Shown one piece after another: positions 1-10,270 of a stretch of 64,000 bases of DNA. The position numbers and the translations under genes were made by a program. The DNA is from Fistulifera solaris (lineage: Eukaryota > Bacillariophyta > Bacillariophyceae > Naviculales > Stauroneidaceae), in assembly GCA_030295235.1 (NCBI GenBank), contig AP026148.1, forward strand, positions 773,501-837,500, given 5' to 3'. The stretch's first letter is position 1. Each line of letters begins with the position of its first letter. The notes under the pieces are model-generated. The model saw only the letters and a list, made by a program, of their open reading frames with translations. It was not told the DNA's origin and did not search any database.

Positions 1-470
1 AAAGCGTCCTGTCCTGTCCCTTGCACTTGACTACGCCCATTCCTTGACGACGCCTTCCTCGTAGATTCTGGAGGAGTTCGTCAACCTTCTTGTCTTTGTT
101 TCTTGGCCTCTAGAAAACCCTGGTGCCGGTACTCACCCACTCTACAAAAATGGGGCCTTAGGGTACTGTACAATTTAACCTTAACCTTAACCTTACCATA
201 ACCATTCCTTTTTTACAATAACGCGGCACAGTCAGCTATCCGGACGCTTTTCGACGAAAATCGTCGAAACTCATTCGTTTGAAGGGTGATTTTTGATTCT
301 GATTACATTTGACTCAATCGGAGCATCCTAAACATTATCTTCCTTTTTTAAAAGTTGCTGAGCATGTGTAAAGTAATTGGAAGTATGAAATCTACGGAGC
401 TTAAGAATATTATTGATGCGCAACAGAAACTGGGCTCGCCACTGGCCTAGTTTGCTTCATAACAACCTTT
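1..470. other. Left-edge intergenic sequence
   Basis: No gene is recognisable here. A short TTAACC/AACCTT-like run of about three and a half units lies at about 176-200. It is too short to be called telomeric. Confidence 0.4.
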
Positions 471-3400
471 CTACGAGTACTTCTTGAGGAACTTTTGCAC
501 AATTTCTTCTCCCTTTTTCTCCCACTCGGCGCGATTGTTCGTCGCGTAATTCAAGTATTCATCGCTCGAGACACCAAACACACCGCAGTCCTTCAGTTTC
601 TTTGTCAAGGGAATCACATAGTTGTCGAAGAATCCAATTTCCCCTTTGTACCAATTCACGGAAGGATCGTTTTCCAACAGGCCGGCTTTGTAACTCAAAT
701 ACATTTCTTCAAAAAGCCTCTCGTTCCACTTTTGATACACGTGCCAGTGTTGCATGGTGTGTGATACGTCACTGGCTTGAATCAGATGCTCAATGACGAT
801 CGTGGCCTTGCGATGAACCTGTGTAAGGGCGGCTTCGTTGGAGTTGTTATAGAAGGCATCTTCCCATCTCTTCTTGCGCAAAAGTCCCAGATCTTTATCA
901 AAGATATCGGTCGCCATGACAGAATTGACAATCAGTTGTCGCATGCGTCGCAAATCATCCTCGGTGGAGAAGAGACAGTCGCGAAGGTTCGCGAACTCCT
1001 TGTCCATGAGAATATTCCACGCCAAATCCACCGAGTTTTGTTCGGCGACACTTTTGTTGGCGTAAGCCGCCGCCATTGCCGGGTCCTGTTTGATCAAAAC
1101 AAAGTTGGGTACGCCGCGATGGTCCACATCATGAATCAATGCCGCAAGAACGACGGCGAATTGCGTGAGCGGATCCGAGGTGATACCATACGTTTGATCC
1201 TGCAGCTGGCTTTCGTTACTCTTAACAATGCGCGATAGGAGTTTTGTGACGGACATGGTGACATGCGAAGCATGCTCGAAGCAGTGGAACGGATTGTCAT
1301 GGTACATTTTCGATAAAATTGTTACCAGGTTTCGCAGTTCGTCGCGAACTTGAGGATCGATCTCGACATCTTTGGCGTCTTGCTCAACATGGTCGTTATC
1401 AGCTTCGGGCATGGGAATGATTTCAACAATCTCTTCGATCACATTGCCTCCCTTACCCAAATGTTTTTCCGCTTGTTGGATGCGGTTTCGCATTAAACGT
1501 TGGAGAGATACAGGCAAGTTCTTCTTCGACCGCTTCTGAACTATCTTCTTCAACAGGTTGAGCAAGATGTCGCAGTTCCAGTCAATAAGGCGTTGCGTCT
1601 TCTTTTCGTCTGCTGTCATGGGGACTTCATCTTTCTCAGCCTCACCTCTGGACACAATAGCCGCAACAGCATTGCACTGCTTGACTGAAACCGCATTGCT
1701 GGTATTTGGGTCGATCTTGAGCCAATACGTCTGGATGGCACCTTTTCCTTTGGCTACCACGATATCCTCTCGCAATACCAGCCAGTTTTCCTTTCCGTTG
1801 TTCTTCAAAAGTTCAGCCGTTTCAGGGGAGACGTGAATCAAGTGCGGCTTTCCGGATGTTTCAATTCTCGATGTTGTATTCATGGTATCGCCAAAGAGTT
1901 GTAACCTGGACCGTTCACCGCGCAGCACTCCAGCAGTGACCGGTCCACTATGCAACCCACACCGAAGAGCGAGTTCACCGGTATCCGGTCCTAGCTTCAG
2001 CTCCAATGACTCCGTGACTTCCGCCATCTTCTTCTGACAACGCTGAGCGAACCGGGCCATGACAACGAAGTGATCCTCGCGTGGTTCCGGAAGCCCAGAC
2101 ACAGCGACGTAGCAGTCTCCTACAGTTTCTACCTTGAAGACGCCCATTTGTCGAGCAATATCGTCGAACTGGAAGAAAATGGATTCCAGTAACTGAAAGA
2201 CTTGAGTGGGCTCTCGGACACTGCTCCACGCGGTGAAACCACAGATATCGGCGAAGAAAATCGTTGTGGCAACGTATAAATCAGCAATTGGCTTTCCCTT
2301 GAAGGCAATCACGCATTCTTGGCTTTCATCGGCGTCCATAAGGGTCTTGCCGCCCATCTGTTTTTCTTTCAGCTTTTCTGCTTCTTCCATTTGGCGCCGA
2401 GCTTCTTCAATCATTTCGTCCTCTTTGGTCATTTGATGTTCTATCTTGGTAGGGGCAACTCCAGCAATGAGTTGCTTCGTCTGACTGATGTTAAAACTGA
2501 GTTTAGTTTTTTTACGAACAGCGTAATCCAAGATGAGAAACGACACTGCTGTAAAGAGAAAAATAAGTACGCTTGAAACAGCAAGAAAAGCTGGCTGCAT
2601 AGTAGAATAGCCGCCGACGAAGGATGTCGTTGGGTAGAGGTGTATCATGTATACACAACGGGTGGTTTGTTGCAACACGCGTTCGGTTGATGCTTCCGTA
2701 AGATCTGAGTTGGCAAGTTCAAAAGAGATTTTCATATCACTGTATGCCTGGTCATGAAGGTCACCGAAACCCTTGTATGAAACATCACCAGTACCATGAA
2801 GCTGATAAGTACTGACGGACCCGCACGAATTTTCAAGGACAGCCTCAATGGCACCTTCGTGACCATGAACAATATCGTCGAGAACAGCATCCCAGGCAAC
2901 AATAGCCGAGAAATAGGCAACAGGCATTTTGCTCGTCCCAAGCGACAAATCTTTATATACAGGCTCAACGAGGAGACAGTATGGCGGGTTGTCGGTATCC
3001 GAAGTGGCCTCCGAAAAATCAGACGCCGAGACGGTGTCGGAGAGAACAGCTACTTGTGATTCACTTGCAATTTGAACCGCGTTAGCGAAGGATGGAAGAG
3101 ACATTAAATCCAGACTCATAATTGCATGATCAGTGGCCAAGTACGGCGAAACTTGCCAAACTGGTGCGTAAGGCCCTTCTGAATCAACAGGCTGTCCATT
3201 AGCTGTTTGAAGAGAGTAGAACTCGTCGTTGAGTCCCAACTGAGCGTACAGAGTCCATTCAACAAGGTCCTGGACGACAGGGCTAAATATCAATGCCTTT
3301 GTCTCGGTCAAGGCGCTGAAGCTTGTACCAAGACGGTCGAAATAGGGAACGGTGACTTGGGGCCACGCGGCATTTTGAGAAGCGAGAAGCGAAGTGGTCG

Positions 3401-3804
3401 ATGTACTCAGCTCTCTCATTCCCTCCAACAGAGTTGTCACTTTGGTAACACTAACACGAGCTACTTCATCCGTAGCCCTTTCATACTGAATTGGAAATCA
3501 AAAGAGAATTGTACAAAGTATGTCAGTTCCGCTCATGCTATAATGCCTAATATCTTTGATTTCGGTGCTATCATACCTGAACTCTGAATTCCTCATTTTC
3601 ACTATCCTTCGTGACGTAAAATACCGTTAAGGCTACAGTCAATGCGCTCAAAATCAAAGTAATGCCGACAGCCACCTTCATCCCCTTCAACCAACGCTCA
3701 TGTGCGACCAAAAGTCCATCTTGAGACACGCTTTCATTGATGCTATCGTTGGAACTATCATGCTTGCTTGAAGACGATCCTTCGAATGGAGGCTGATCTT
3801 TCAT
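471..3804 (-). CDS. Receptor-type nucleotide cyclase fused to cyclic-nucleotide phosphodiesterase
   Basis: This is a two-exon gene: exon 1 is 3577-3804 and exon 2 is 471-3485, with a 91-bp GT-AG intron joining at FRVQ/YERATDEV. The product is 1080 aa. Seen in order: a short cytoplasmic N-terminus, TM1 (about 40-65), an extracellular segment of about 300 aa, TM2 (about 371-393), a charged coiled linker, a class III cyclase domain (about 475-640; FADICGFTAW metal site, VETVGDCYVA, GDTMNTTSR) and a 3',5'-cyclic nucleotide phosphodiesterase domain (about 830-1050; YHDNPFHCFEHASHV, HDVDHRGVPN and a later ASDVSH metal ligand). Family knowledge says such proteins make and degrade cGMP or cAMP in one polypeptide at the plasma membrane. 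The Glu in KVETVGD favours GTP. The second purine-selecting site is Gln in LQLFGDT, neither the typical guanylyl nor adenylyl residue, so the nucleotide is uncertain. No frameshift is seen. Confidence 0.93.
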
Positions 3805-5409
3805 CTTTCGTGCTTTTTTGTTTCACAAGGGAAAAAGTGATGAAAGAAGAAATGTGTGAGCTGACGATGGTGCGATCTTCGTGGTGTCGATTCATCCATC
3901 GGTGGCAAATGACCTTTTTCCGAAGACGGATCGTTGCTCGAAGAATCCGGTTCCAATTACTTCCTTCCTGGGCCTTTATACTATCGATCTTTATGTTGAT
4001 TTCAAATTTTAGTCGAGCAGTCCTTCCGTTCTTCAGTCTTCTTTGCCCTTCTCTCCTTCTAATCATACGATCGGAAACGGGCCCAGAAACAAAAAGGCTT
4101 CTTTGATTTACAGTATTTATCATTTTTACGTGGAAAAAGAATCCGGAGAAGGAAGAGGAGCATTTTTACAGAACAACGGTAGCGGATAACGGAGACAGGG
4201 TACCAGTACAGGCTACATGCTGAAGTTTGCGACTAAACAAGGAGTTCGGATTTGTTGTCGTATTCAATCAGTTCAATCGTTGTTGACAGGCGATGATTGC
4301 AGGATAGGAGAAAATGAAAATGACCTTTAGCCTACAACCTACAACTTGAAGTTAATGGTGGTTGTGGCAAAGCGGATGCTCGCGGCTCTCGAGAATAAAG
4401 TTCGACGCGTGTTAATTGGGCCAATAAACGTAAACTTTGTCGTTTGAAGCTCGCGCTTAAATAAACTCCTAATTTCTCAGAATGAGATTTTGCCATTCGA
4501 CTGTTTTCTCCATTGTTCGTTTTCATTTTCTCACAAATATTTCAATGTGGTACTATGCTGTCTTTTTTGAAGATTACCGTTGACAGTTACGGAGTATTAC
4601 GTTGCTGAACGATTGAGTGACCTCACGTTTCATTTGCATCCCTTGAGGTTTGTTCGGAAAACCCTTTGCATCGCAGGCAGATATCTTATCTGTCTTGAAA
4701 GCTGCCGGAACTACTACGTCATAGGCGAATCTAAATAACTAGTAGAAGATGCTATCAAACGAAGTTTCGTAAATCAATGGTCTTGTTTTAAGGAAATATG
4801 TATACGGTGGAGTTGGACATACAGAAACTCTGTGTACTTCATAGTACAGAAATTCTGTGAGACGTGTACTGGATCATACAGAATTTCTGTGCCTCCCAGG
4901 CTTTGGTCTGGGTTGTAAGGATTGAATAATGACGACGTGAATGTGGTTCAAGTACCGGTACCGAGGTAATAGTGTAGAACGCTGCGTCTCGGTTTCGTCT
5001 TTTCTTAGGTTAGACTACGGTTTGAGTTCCTTGAGGGCTGAGGATCTCACGATTGCCACGTCATCCGGCATCCTGGTTTGTTTTGGGGTTTTATGTGGAA
5101 AACGTGTGTGACTACTTTGTATGTCACGATTAATCGTCGTTGCTTTCCGCCGTCGACGGCGTCATCCCGTCAGCAGCAGCGAACGAGGTTCGTCGTTTTG
5201 TACACCATGGCGGACCCTCAACAGCCCAAGATTTCCTTTTCGAGTTTCTCTTTCGTTCCCTTATCGGCATCGTAACTTGTTGGAAAAAAAAAAAAGAATC
5301 ATCGATAAGCAGCTGTCGTCGCATTTGAAGGGTCCGAAGGTGTAAGGGAATCTCAATTCGACTATCATTCTCGTATTTTCGGTTGATTTTTTTTGCAATC
5401 TAGAAATAA
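3805..5409. other. Divergent intergenic region between cyclase-PDE and sigma factor
   Basis: This 1.6-kb gap separates two divergently transcribed genes and should contain both promoters. Small open frames here have no recognisable domains. It holds three short ACAGAA-type palindromes (4821-4891) and a GGTACC-containing palindrome at 4951-4964. Confidence 0.5.
4821..4891. repeat. Three short palindromes of the ACAGAAATTCTGT type
   Basis: Near-identical 14-mers occur at 4821-4834 (ACAGAAACTCTGTG), 4846-4859 (ACAGAAATTCTGTG) and 4878-4891 (ACAGAATTTCTGTG). Each is a near-perfect inverted repeat. They could be a clustered dimeric transcription-factor site upstream of either flanking gene, or a small expansion. 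Confidence 0.6.
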
Positions 5410-6699
5410 ATGACAGGAATGACTTATCGTTTTCTAGTAGCAACAATCGTATCCGCAGCACTGTTGTTGTCGGTCGCCACAGCCTTTCAACCGCTGCAGC
5501 CGCAGCAAACACCGAAGCGACTCGCTAGTGTAAGCGTTCAAAGCTTAGTTGCGCCTACGGACGAGAAGAAGGCAACAATTGCTGCATCATGGCCAGCAAC
5601 CGGAATCCCCAATCACAAAATATTAACCAAAGCACAAGAGCAAAAACTAGGCAAAGCGATACAAAGAGCACGGAAATTACGGCAATGGCTTGAACAGCAT
5701 CCAACACAAGCAAAGATACCGCTCGACGACGCTTCCATCGTTTATGCGCTTTCTTCCTCGGTGACTTCGCACGAATCATCATCGTATCACAACTATACGC
5801 AAGCTCAGATCGATACTATTCTCGAGAAAGGGCACCAAGCCAAGCAAAAGTTGATGATGTACAACCTCCGACTAGTATCAAAAATTGCCAAGAAATGGGC
5901 GTACATGACACACTATAAAAATGGCGATTACATCTCGAATGCCAACGATGGCTCACTCACGCGTCCTTCCATACAAGAAGCCATTCAAGAAGGCATTGAA
6001 GGACTAGCGAGGGCCGTTGATCGTTACGATCCGACCAAAAATTGGCGATTCTCAACGTACGCTACATACTGGATCACCGACTCGATCCGCAACTGCTATG
6101 CATCGGCATCAAACGGTCATGCGATGCGATTGCCCTCCGCTTATCACGAAACAGTCGCGCGTTACAAGTCTCTGATCAAAGAACAGTACCACCTCTACCA
6201 AGCGGCACCTCCCATGGAAAATTTGGCGGCGCAGATGGATTTGAAGCTTTCTCGTTTGCAGAAAATTCTTCGACTCGCTCAGCCTCCTCTGTCCTTGGAT
6301 GGACCCACTTCTTCGTTTGCGAGTGCTGGAAAGTCGGGCATTGCGGATGCATCAACGACTATGCTCGGAGATATCCTGGTCATGGGCACGTCGGAAGATC
6401 CGGAAGCGCTGTTGGAATGGAGTATGCTGCGAGGTGCGTTAGAGCACGCGTTAGTGACCCAATTGTCACCCCATGAACGCGACGTCGTACGACTTCGTTC
6501 AGGGTTAGATGATGGCGTGACGAGGACGTTTCGACAAGTTTCTGTGGATTGTTACGAAGGAAAATTAAGTCCCGTGCAAATTCAGGTGACGTGGGTCAGG
6601 GCCTTGAAGAAACTTCGTTCTCCGGAAGCGTTATCGAAGTACGGATGGATGTCCTATTTCGAACTGTGCGATGTGGACCCCGAGAGTGTTTCTTTGTAA
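5410..6699 (+). CDS. Nuclear-encoded plastid RNA polymerase sigma-70 factor
   Basis: This intact 429-aa frame encodes a sigma factor for the bacterial-type plastid RNA polymerase. The N-terminus is a bipartite plastid presequence: a hydrophobic signal peptide (about residues 5-25) ending in VATAFQPL, where cleavage before the Phe is the stramenopile import signature, followed by an S/V/Q-rich transit segment. Region 2 is clear at about residues 155-235: YNLRLVSKIAKKW, IQEGIEGLARAVDRYDP and RFSTYATYWITDSIR, the last covering the -10 recognition and melting helices. A region-3 helix follows. Region 4 begins near LSPHERDVVRLRSGL (about 355) and ends with LKKLRSPEAL. Length and order fit group 1/2 plastid sigma factors. 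It is expected to direct promoter choice in the chloroplast. No intron is needed. Confidence 0.92.
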   Translation: MTGMTYRFLVATIVSAALLLSVATAFQPLQPQQTPKRLASVSVQSLVAPTDEKKATIAASWPATGIPNHKILTKAQEQKLGKAIQRARKLRQWLEQHPTQAKIPLDDASIVYALSSSVTSHESSSYHNYTQAQIDTILEKGHQAKQKLMMYNLRLVSKIAKKWAYMTHYKNGDYISNANDGSLTRPSIQEAIQEGIEGLARAVDRYDPTKNWRFSTYATYWITDSIRNCYASASNGHAMRLPSAYHETVARYKSLIKEQYHLYQAAPPMENLAAQMDLKLSRLQKILRLAQPPLSLDGPTSSFASAGKSGIADASTTMLGDILVMGTSEDPEALLEWSMLRGALEHALVTQLSPHERDVVRLRSGLDDGVTRTFRQVSVDCYEGKLSPVQIQVTWVRALKKLRSPEALSKYGWMSYFELCDVDPESVSL

Positions 6700-7014
6700 T
6701 GATGTGTTGGAAGAAGTCAAGGAGGTGACAACGCAGACTGCCGCATGGAATCAATACAGCTTCGAAATCGCGACACTCTCTTCGAGTGCCATGAGTATTA
6801 ATGATGTCCATCAAACACAGGTACTGCATCTATTGATTAGAGAACGATACAGACTGACTGGAGATTGTCTAAAGCTTTTGACGGCGGTCGACTGAGAGCA
6901 GAACAACATCAGGTGAGGAAACTTAAAGGACGATTTATCTCAACGAGAGAATTTATCCATTGTTTCGATGTCGTTCAAAGCGTTTTACTGCCTTATTGCG
7001 GGATATTATCTCGA

Positions 7015-7150
7015 GTTTCCTGTATTCATTGTGCTTCTCCCACGGTGAAAAGATATCATCACACGCCAACGGCGTGTAGTCCATGATATTATTCAAGGGA
7101 TTTAATCCAGGCTAGTCCGGGCAATTATCAAGGAAAGGATTGGGACATTT
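7015..7150 (-). pseudogene. Relic of the M43 pappalysin-like protease last exon
   Basis: The plus-strand text here, for example tagtccatgatattattcaa and later aaaggattgggaca, aligns with the C-terminal exons of the two intact M43 genes downstream (about 9290-9365 and 13885-13955). Those stretches encode the NIMDYAPLGCDD Met-turn and the NPLPDSCP segment. On the minus strand the reading is broken by several stop codons and no upstream exon survives. It is a third, decayed family copy, consistent with repeated local duplication. Confidence 0.75.
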
Positions 7151-7458
7151 AACAGTGAGCAGGACGCAGGATGCAAACCGCAAGTCAAGTTGTTTAAATA
7201 ATGTCCAATGCAAAATACTATCAACTCCCAAGCACCAAGGCCTACTGCTTACTTGACATTGACCTCGAGCAATGAGCCATGCGCAACGGGCACTCTAAAT
7301 ATTATTAAACTAGTTTTCGGCAGTAAATGTACTCTGGAGCTTTTTAGCTTCCGGTAGATGACAGGAAGTAGGATGGCGGGACAGCAGATGACTTAGATGA
7401 CCGGTAAAGGTCGCAATCTCGCGTCTTTAGCTAGAGTTAAAAAATCAGGATTGATGAC

Positions 7459-7481
7459 TCATGACCGAAATGCAGTCGTGG
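7459..7481 (-). repeat. Hairpin repeat copy (CACGACTG...CAGTCATGA family)
   Basis: The core reads TCATGACCGAAATGCAGTCG. Its reverse complement matches copies at 25898, 26130, 28302, 31885, 35471 and 41022. The arms are inverted repeats around an ATT centre. Confidence 0.6.
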
Positions 7482-8134
7482 TAAAGTTGATACAGCACTT
7501 GAGGCTTATAATAAAAGTGGATGTCATCGATCCGCAAAGATTTTCGACGTTTACAAAGCGAGGCGTGCATTGCAAAAAAATACTGTACGAATTTTAACAT
7601 AACGCAGCAATATCTTTTGTCCTTTGCTTACTAATCTTGGCGAATGCACTATTTAGCAATTTCGCCTGTAAAAACATTAGTCGTGACTCATTTTATATAC
7701 GACTGAATTTCGGTGTGGAATTTATATCCCATCTTTTCAAATAATAATTTTCAAAATACCTTGTTGACGAAAGCGTGAATGACCTTATTAACAGGGTAAT
7801 GCTTTATTGCATTACAAGTAGAGCTATCGAATTGGACATCGGAATGATAAGCTTTGGATAATCAGCACAACCCGTATTTTGACTTACAAACAACCTTACT
7901 GTCACTGTCGTTCACTGGCAACAAGAGTTTTTGAAGGCCGAATGAATGAGACGAAACGGATGGCGCTCGATGCGAGATAAAAGATCGAATGAATGAGGTG
8001 TTCAAAGATTTTTCGAGACCCGCACCATTGGATGTGCTGGTGGCTTCTGAGCCACTCGATCTTGTGCGATCTTTTAACGTTTTTGGATCTTTCGCCACAA
8101 TCTCATCTTCTTATTATTACTTCTCAACAACACC

Positions 8135-8929
8135 ATGAAGATCGGTAATTACGCCATCGCCGTTGCGGCACTTCCCTCCTTGAGTTGGGGAGCTCGTCAT
8201 CCTACCTGCCAGACGTTCTCGGATTTGTACGCCGATGGAACGGAACTTTGCGAGAAGATGTTTTCTGATGCCTTTGTCGTCGTCCCCGACGATCAGCCGG
8301 CCTATCACATGTGGTTCTTTGATACGGATAACAATCCGAACGACCAAGTCACTCGTGATATCTTCGGCACGGAACCTGTCGAAGAATGCAACGTGCAGTA
8401 CTTTCACAAAGAAGTGCCGAGCCCGGAAGGCGACGACATGGGCGAGTGTCATCCGTGGAAGCAGCGTTCTTGTTGCCACAGTGAAACTGTCGGAAGCGTT
8501 GAAGAGATGAAAGCGCTTTACGGAAGTAGCTGGGATCGCTGCGGAACCATGTCAGAAGCCTGCGAGCGTTTCTTTGTCTTTGAACTCTGTTTCTACGAGT
8601 GCGAACCCTCGGTTGGTTTGTTTCGTCGCTTCAATGATAGTCAGACGGATCATCCTGACTTCAACACCTGGCAATTGTATCAGATGCCTATGAAGAAGAG
8701 CTATTGTGATGCGTGGTTCGACGCCTGCAAGAACGACTTCTTTTCCGAGGAGCGATTCTCGACGATCAAGGAGAAGAAGGAAGTGGACAAGCTCGGCGTC
8801 TCGTTGGTGTCATCGGCGCATTCGCTTTCCTTCTTTGTCTCTTCTCCTCGTTCTTGGTTCACCGTGAACGCAGTGGCAAGCCCGTGTTTGTCGCTGAAAA
8901 GGCGAACCCTGTGGCTTAAATCGTTTTGA
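8135..8929 (+). CDS. Folate-receptor-like Cys-rich secreted or membrane protein, copy 1 (C-terminus frameshifted)
   Basis: As read, the protein is 264 aa. It starts with a signal peptide (MKIGNYAIAVAALPSLSWGA) and carries a folate-receptor-family Cys-rich domain: GECHPWKQRSCC, WDRCGTMSEACERFF, CFYECEPSVG and MKKSYCDAWFDACKNDFF. In animals this fold binds folates or related ligands at the cell surface; the ligand here is unknown. Copy 2 (12699-13499) ends in a TM helix followed by FLVHRERSGKP. In copy 1 the matching helix lies in the next frame and would end at 8919. One G appears missing at 8805-8807 (TTGGTG against ATGGGTG in copy 2), so the annotated C-terminus is probably wrong or the protein has lost its anchor. 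The M43 protease gene is convergent downstream. Intron-free. Confidence 0.85.
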   Translation: MKIGNYAIAVAALPSLSWGARHPTCQTFSDLYADGTELCEKMFSDAFVVVPDDQPAYHMWFFDTDNNPNDQVTRDIFGTEPVEECNVQYFHKEVPSPEGDDMGECHPWKQRSCCHSETVGSVEEMKALYGSSWDRCGTMSEACERFFVFELCFYECEPSVGLFRRFNDSQTDHPDFNTWQLYQMPMKKSYCDAWFDACKNDFFSEERFSTIKEKKEVDKLGVSLVSSAHSLSFFVSSPRSWFTVNAVASPCLSLKRRTLWLKSF

Positions 8930-8955
8930 GATACGTTTTGCAACACGGATAGTAT

Positions 8956-9096
8956 GAAATGATACTCTCACCGCGGGAGCTTTGTGATGTGGGTAATGGC
9001 TGAGAAATTAAAAGAGTCGGAAGATTCTTTGTTGACCGTTCGAACCTGAACATGGTAATGCATGCGAAAGGGAAGGTGAGATGTGTCATGGAAATA
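8956..9096. other. Conserved non-coding block, copy 1
   Basis: About 141 bp between the folate-receptor-like gene and the M43 gene is almost identical to 13531-13671, in the same relative position of the second gene pair. It holds no plausible open frame. It could be a shared 3' UTR or terminator, a structured RNA, or a recent gene-conversion tract. Confidence 0.75.
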
Positions 9097-9202
9097 TGAT
9101 CACGATAGTGTTGCTATGAGGACGTTTAGTTGGTTATCATAGTAGTGAAAAGTGACTATTGAATTGAATCGTTTCTATTGTCTATTGCGCGTTTACTTGT
9201 CA

Positions 9203-10270
9203 TCATGATCGACTTCGAATATTTCTCCATGCTTCCCGCATCCGTCGTGCCTGACCCTCTGTGAAAACATCGTCACAGCCTAAAGGAGCGTAATCCATAA
9301 TGTTGTCTAAAGGGTCTACACCAGGCCGATCCGGACAACTATCCGGCAGCGGGTTGGGACATGCACCAAAAGTTCGTCCATAGTACCAGCTTTGTGCGTT
9401 CGTGTCGTCTACCAAATCTCCTGGAGAACATCCACCGTCAAACGTGTGAAGAAGATTCAGCCAGTGTCCTATAATAGAAAAGAAAGTCGACCAGTGAGCC
9501 TTAGCAGAAGAAGAGAAACGCAAAAGGCGATCGAAGATAATAGCAAACTTACCGACTTCATGCGCCAGTGTCGTTTTATCGGTAGCGCAATCGGTATCGA
9601 CCACAATGCCGTCCCCCTTTCCCATGACCTTGGCATTCTCCGCTAAGTTTGCGTAACCGCAATAGCGACCACCAAACATCCTGGCTGCTTTGTAGTAGAC
9701 ATTGAGTGTTTTGAAACCCCCTTTTCTGTGTTTCTTTTCCCTATTGTTTTGTTCGACGGTATTCCATTCAGAATCATACCAGGTTTTATCCACTACGCGA
9801 TTCGTCGCGACGACATTCAGCTGAAATCCGGTCGAGAGAAGGAGTTCGTTTGTTATATCGATGTTTTCCTGTAAAATTTCATCCGATAAAAAACCGGTTT
9901 CGTTATCTTTTTGAATGGCGTGGATGTATGTGGTGATGTTGACAAAGCCACCATTCTCCGGACCGAAGTCTTCATCGTCAATATCATCCTCAGGGTTGCA
10001 TCGAAACAGACGATTATTAGAGTTTGACCTCCTTTCCTGCTCATATTGAGCAAGGGATAAACGCTCTTGCTGTGCGACGGCCATTTCTTCAATGGAATGA
10101 ACATCGGGCGCTTGAAATCCACAACCATGAGGAGCATCGGAAAGATCTCGTCGATGATGAAGGTGATGGTGATGATGAAGGTGATGAGAGTCGTCATGCT
10201 TCTCGTGATTATGCGCGAGGACAGCGGATGCTGTAAGAAGACCGATAATAATGGAATCGATTTGCATCAT
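9203..10270 (-). CDS. M43 pappalysin-like secreted zinc metalloprotease, copy 1
   Basis: There are two exons, 9553-10270 and 9469-exclusive down to 9203 (9203-9468), with an 84-bp GT-AG intron; the product is 327 aa. The first in-frame ATG pair at 10265-10270 gives a signal peptide (MMQIDSIIIGLLTASAVLA), so the longer upstream frame is not used. A His-rich stretch follows (HNHEKHDDSHHLHHHHHLHH). The catalytic zinc site HEVGHWLNLLH is created only by splicing, because the intron interrupts the Gly codon between HEV and H. Downstream come a Cys-rich segment and the Met-turn NIMDYAPLGCDDVFTEGQARRM, typical of family M43B. It should cleave extracellular proteins. Copy 2 at 13795-14943 has the intron at the same place. 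Convergent with the folate-receptor-like gene. Confidence 0.9.
   Translation of the reverse strand: MMQIDSIIIGLLTASAVLAHNHEKHDDSHHLHHHHHLHHRRDLSDAPHGCGFQAPDVHSIEEMAVAQQERLSLAQYEQERRSNSNNRLFRCNPEDDIDDEDFGPENGGFVNITTYIHAIQKDNETGFLSDEILQENIDITNELLLSTGFQLNVVATNRVVDKTWYDSEWNTVEQNNREKKHRKGGFKTLNVYYKAARMFGGRYCGYANLAENAKVMGKGDGIVVDTDCATDKTTLAHEVGKFAIIFDRLLRFSSSAKAHWSTFFSIIGHWLNLLHTFDGGCSPGDLVDDTNAQSWYYGRTFGACPNPLPDSCPDRPGVDPLDNIMDYAPLGCDDVFTEGQARRMREAWRNIRSRS

Larger units (their letters stand above)
6700..8134. other. Intergenic region with protease relic
   Basis: This 1.4-kb stretch has no intact gene. It contains a decayed fragment of the neighbouring M43 protease family (7015-7150, listed separately) and one copy of the GACTG-type hairpin repeat at 7459-7481. 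The remainder is AT-rich. Confidence 0.55.

Noticed and set aside
174-205. AACCTT/TTAACC repeat that could suggest a telomere
   Set aside because: Only about three and a half units, wrong for the TTAGGG type expected in diatoms, and normal gene-containing sequence follows.
9036-9055. GTTCGAACC motif resembling a tRNA T-loop inside the conserved non-coding block
   Set aside because: Neighbouring bases do not form the T-stem, and no acceptor or anticodon stem could be drawn on either strand.
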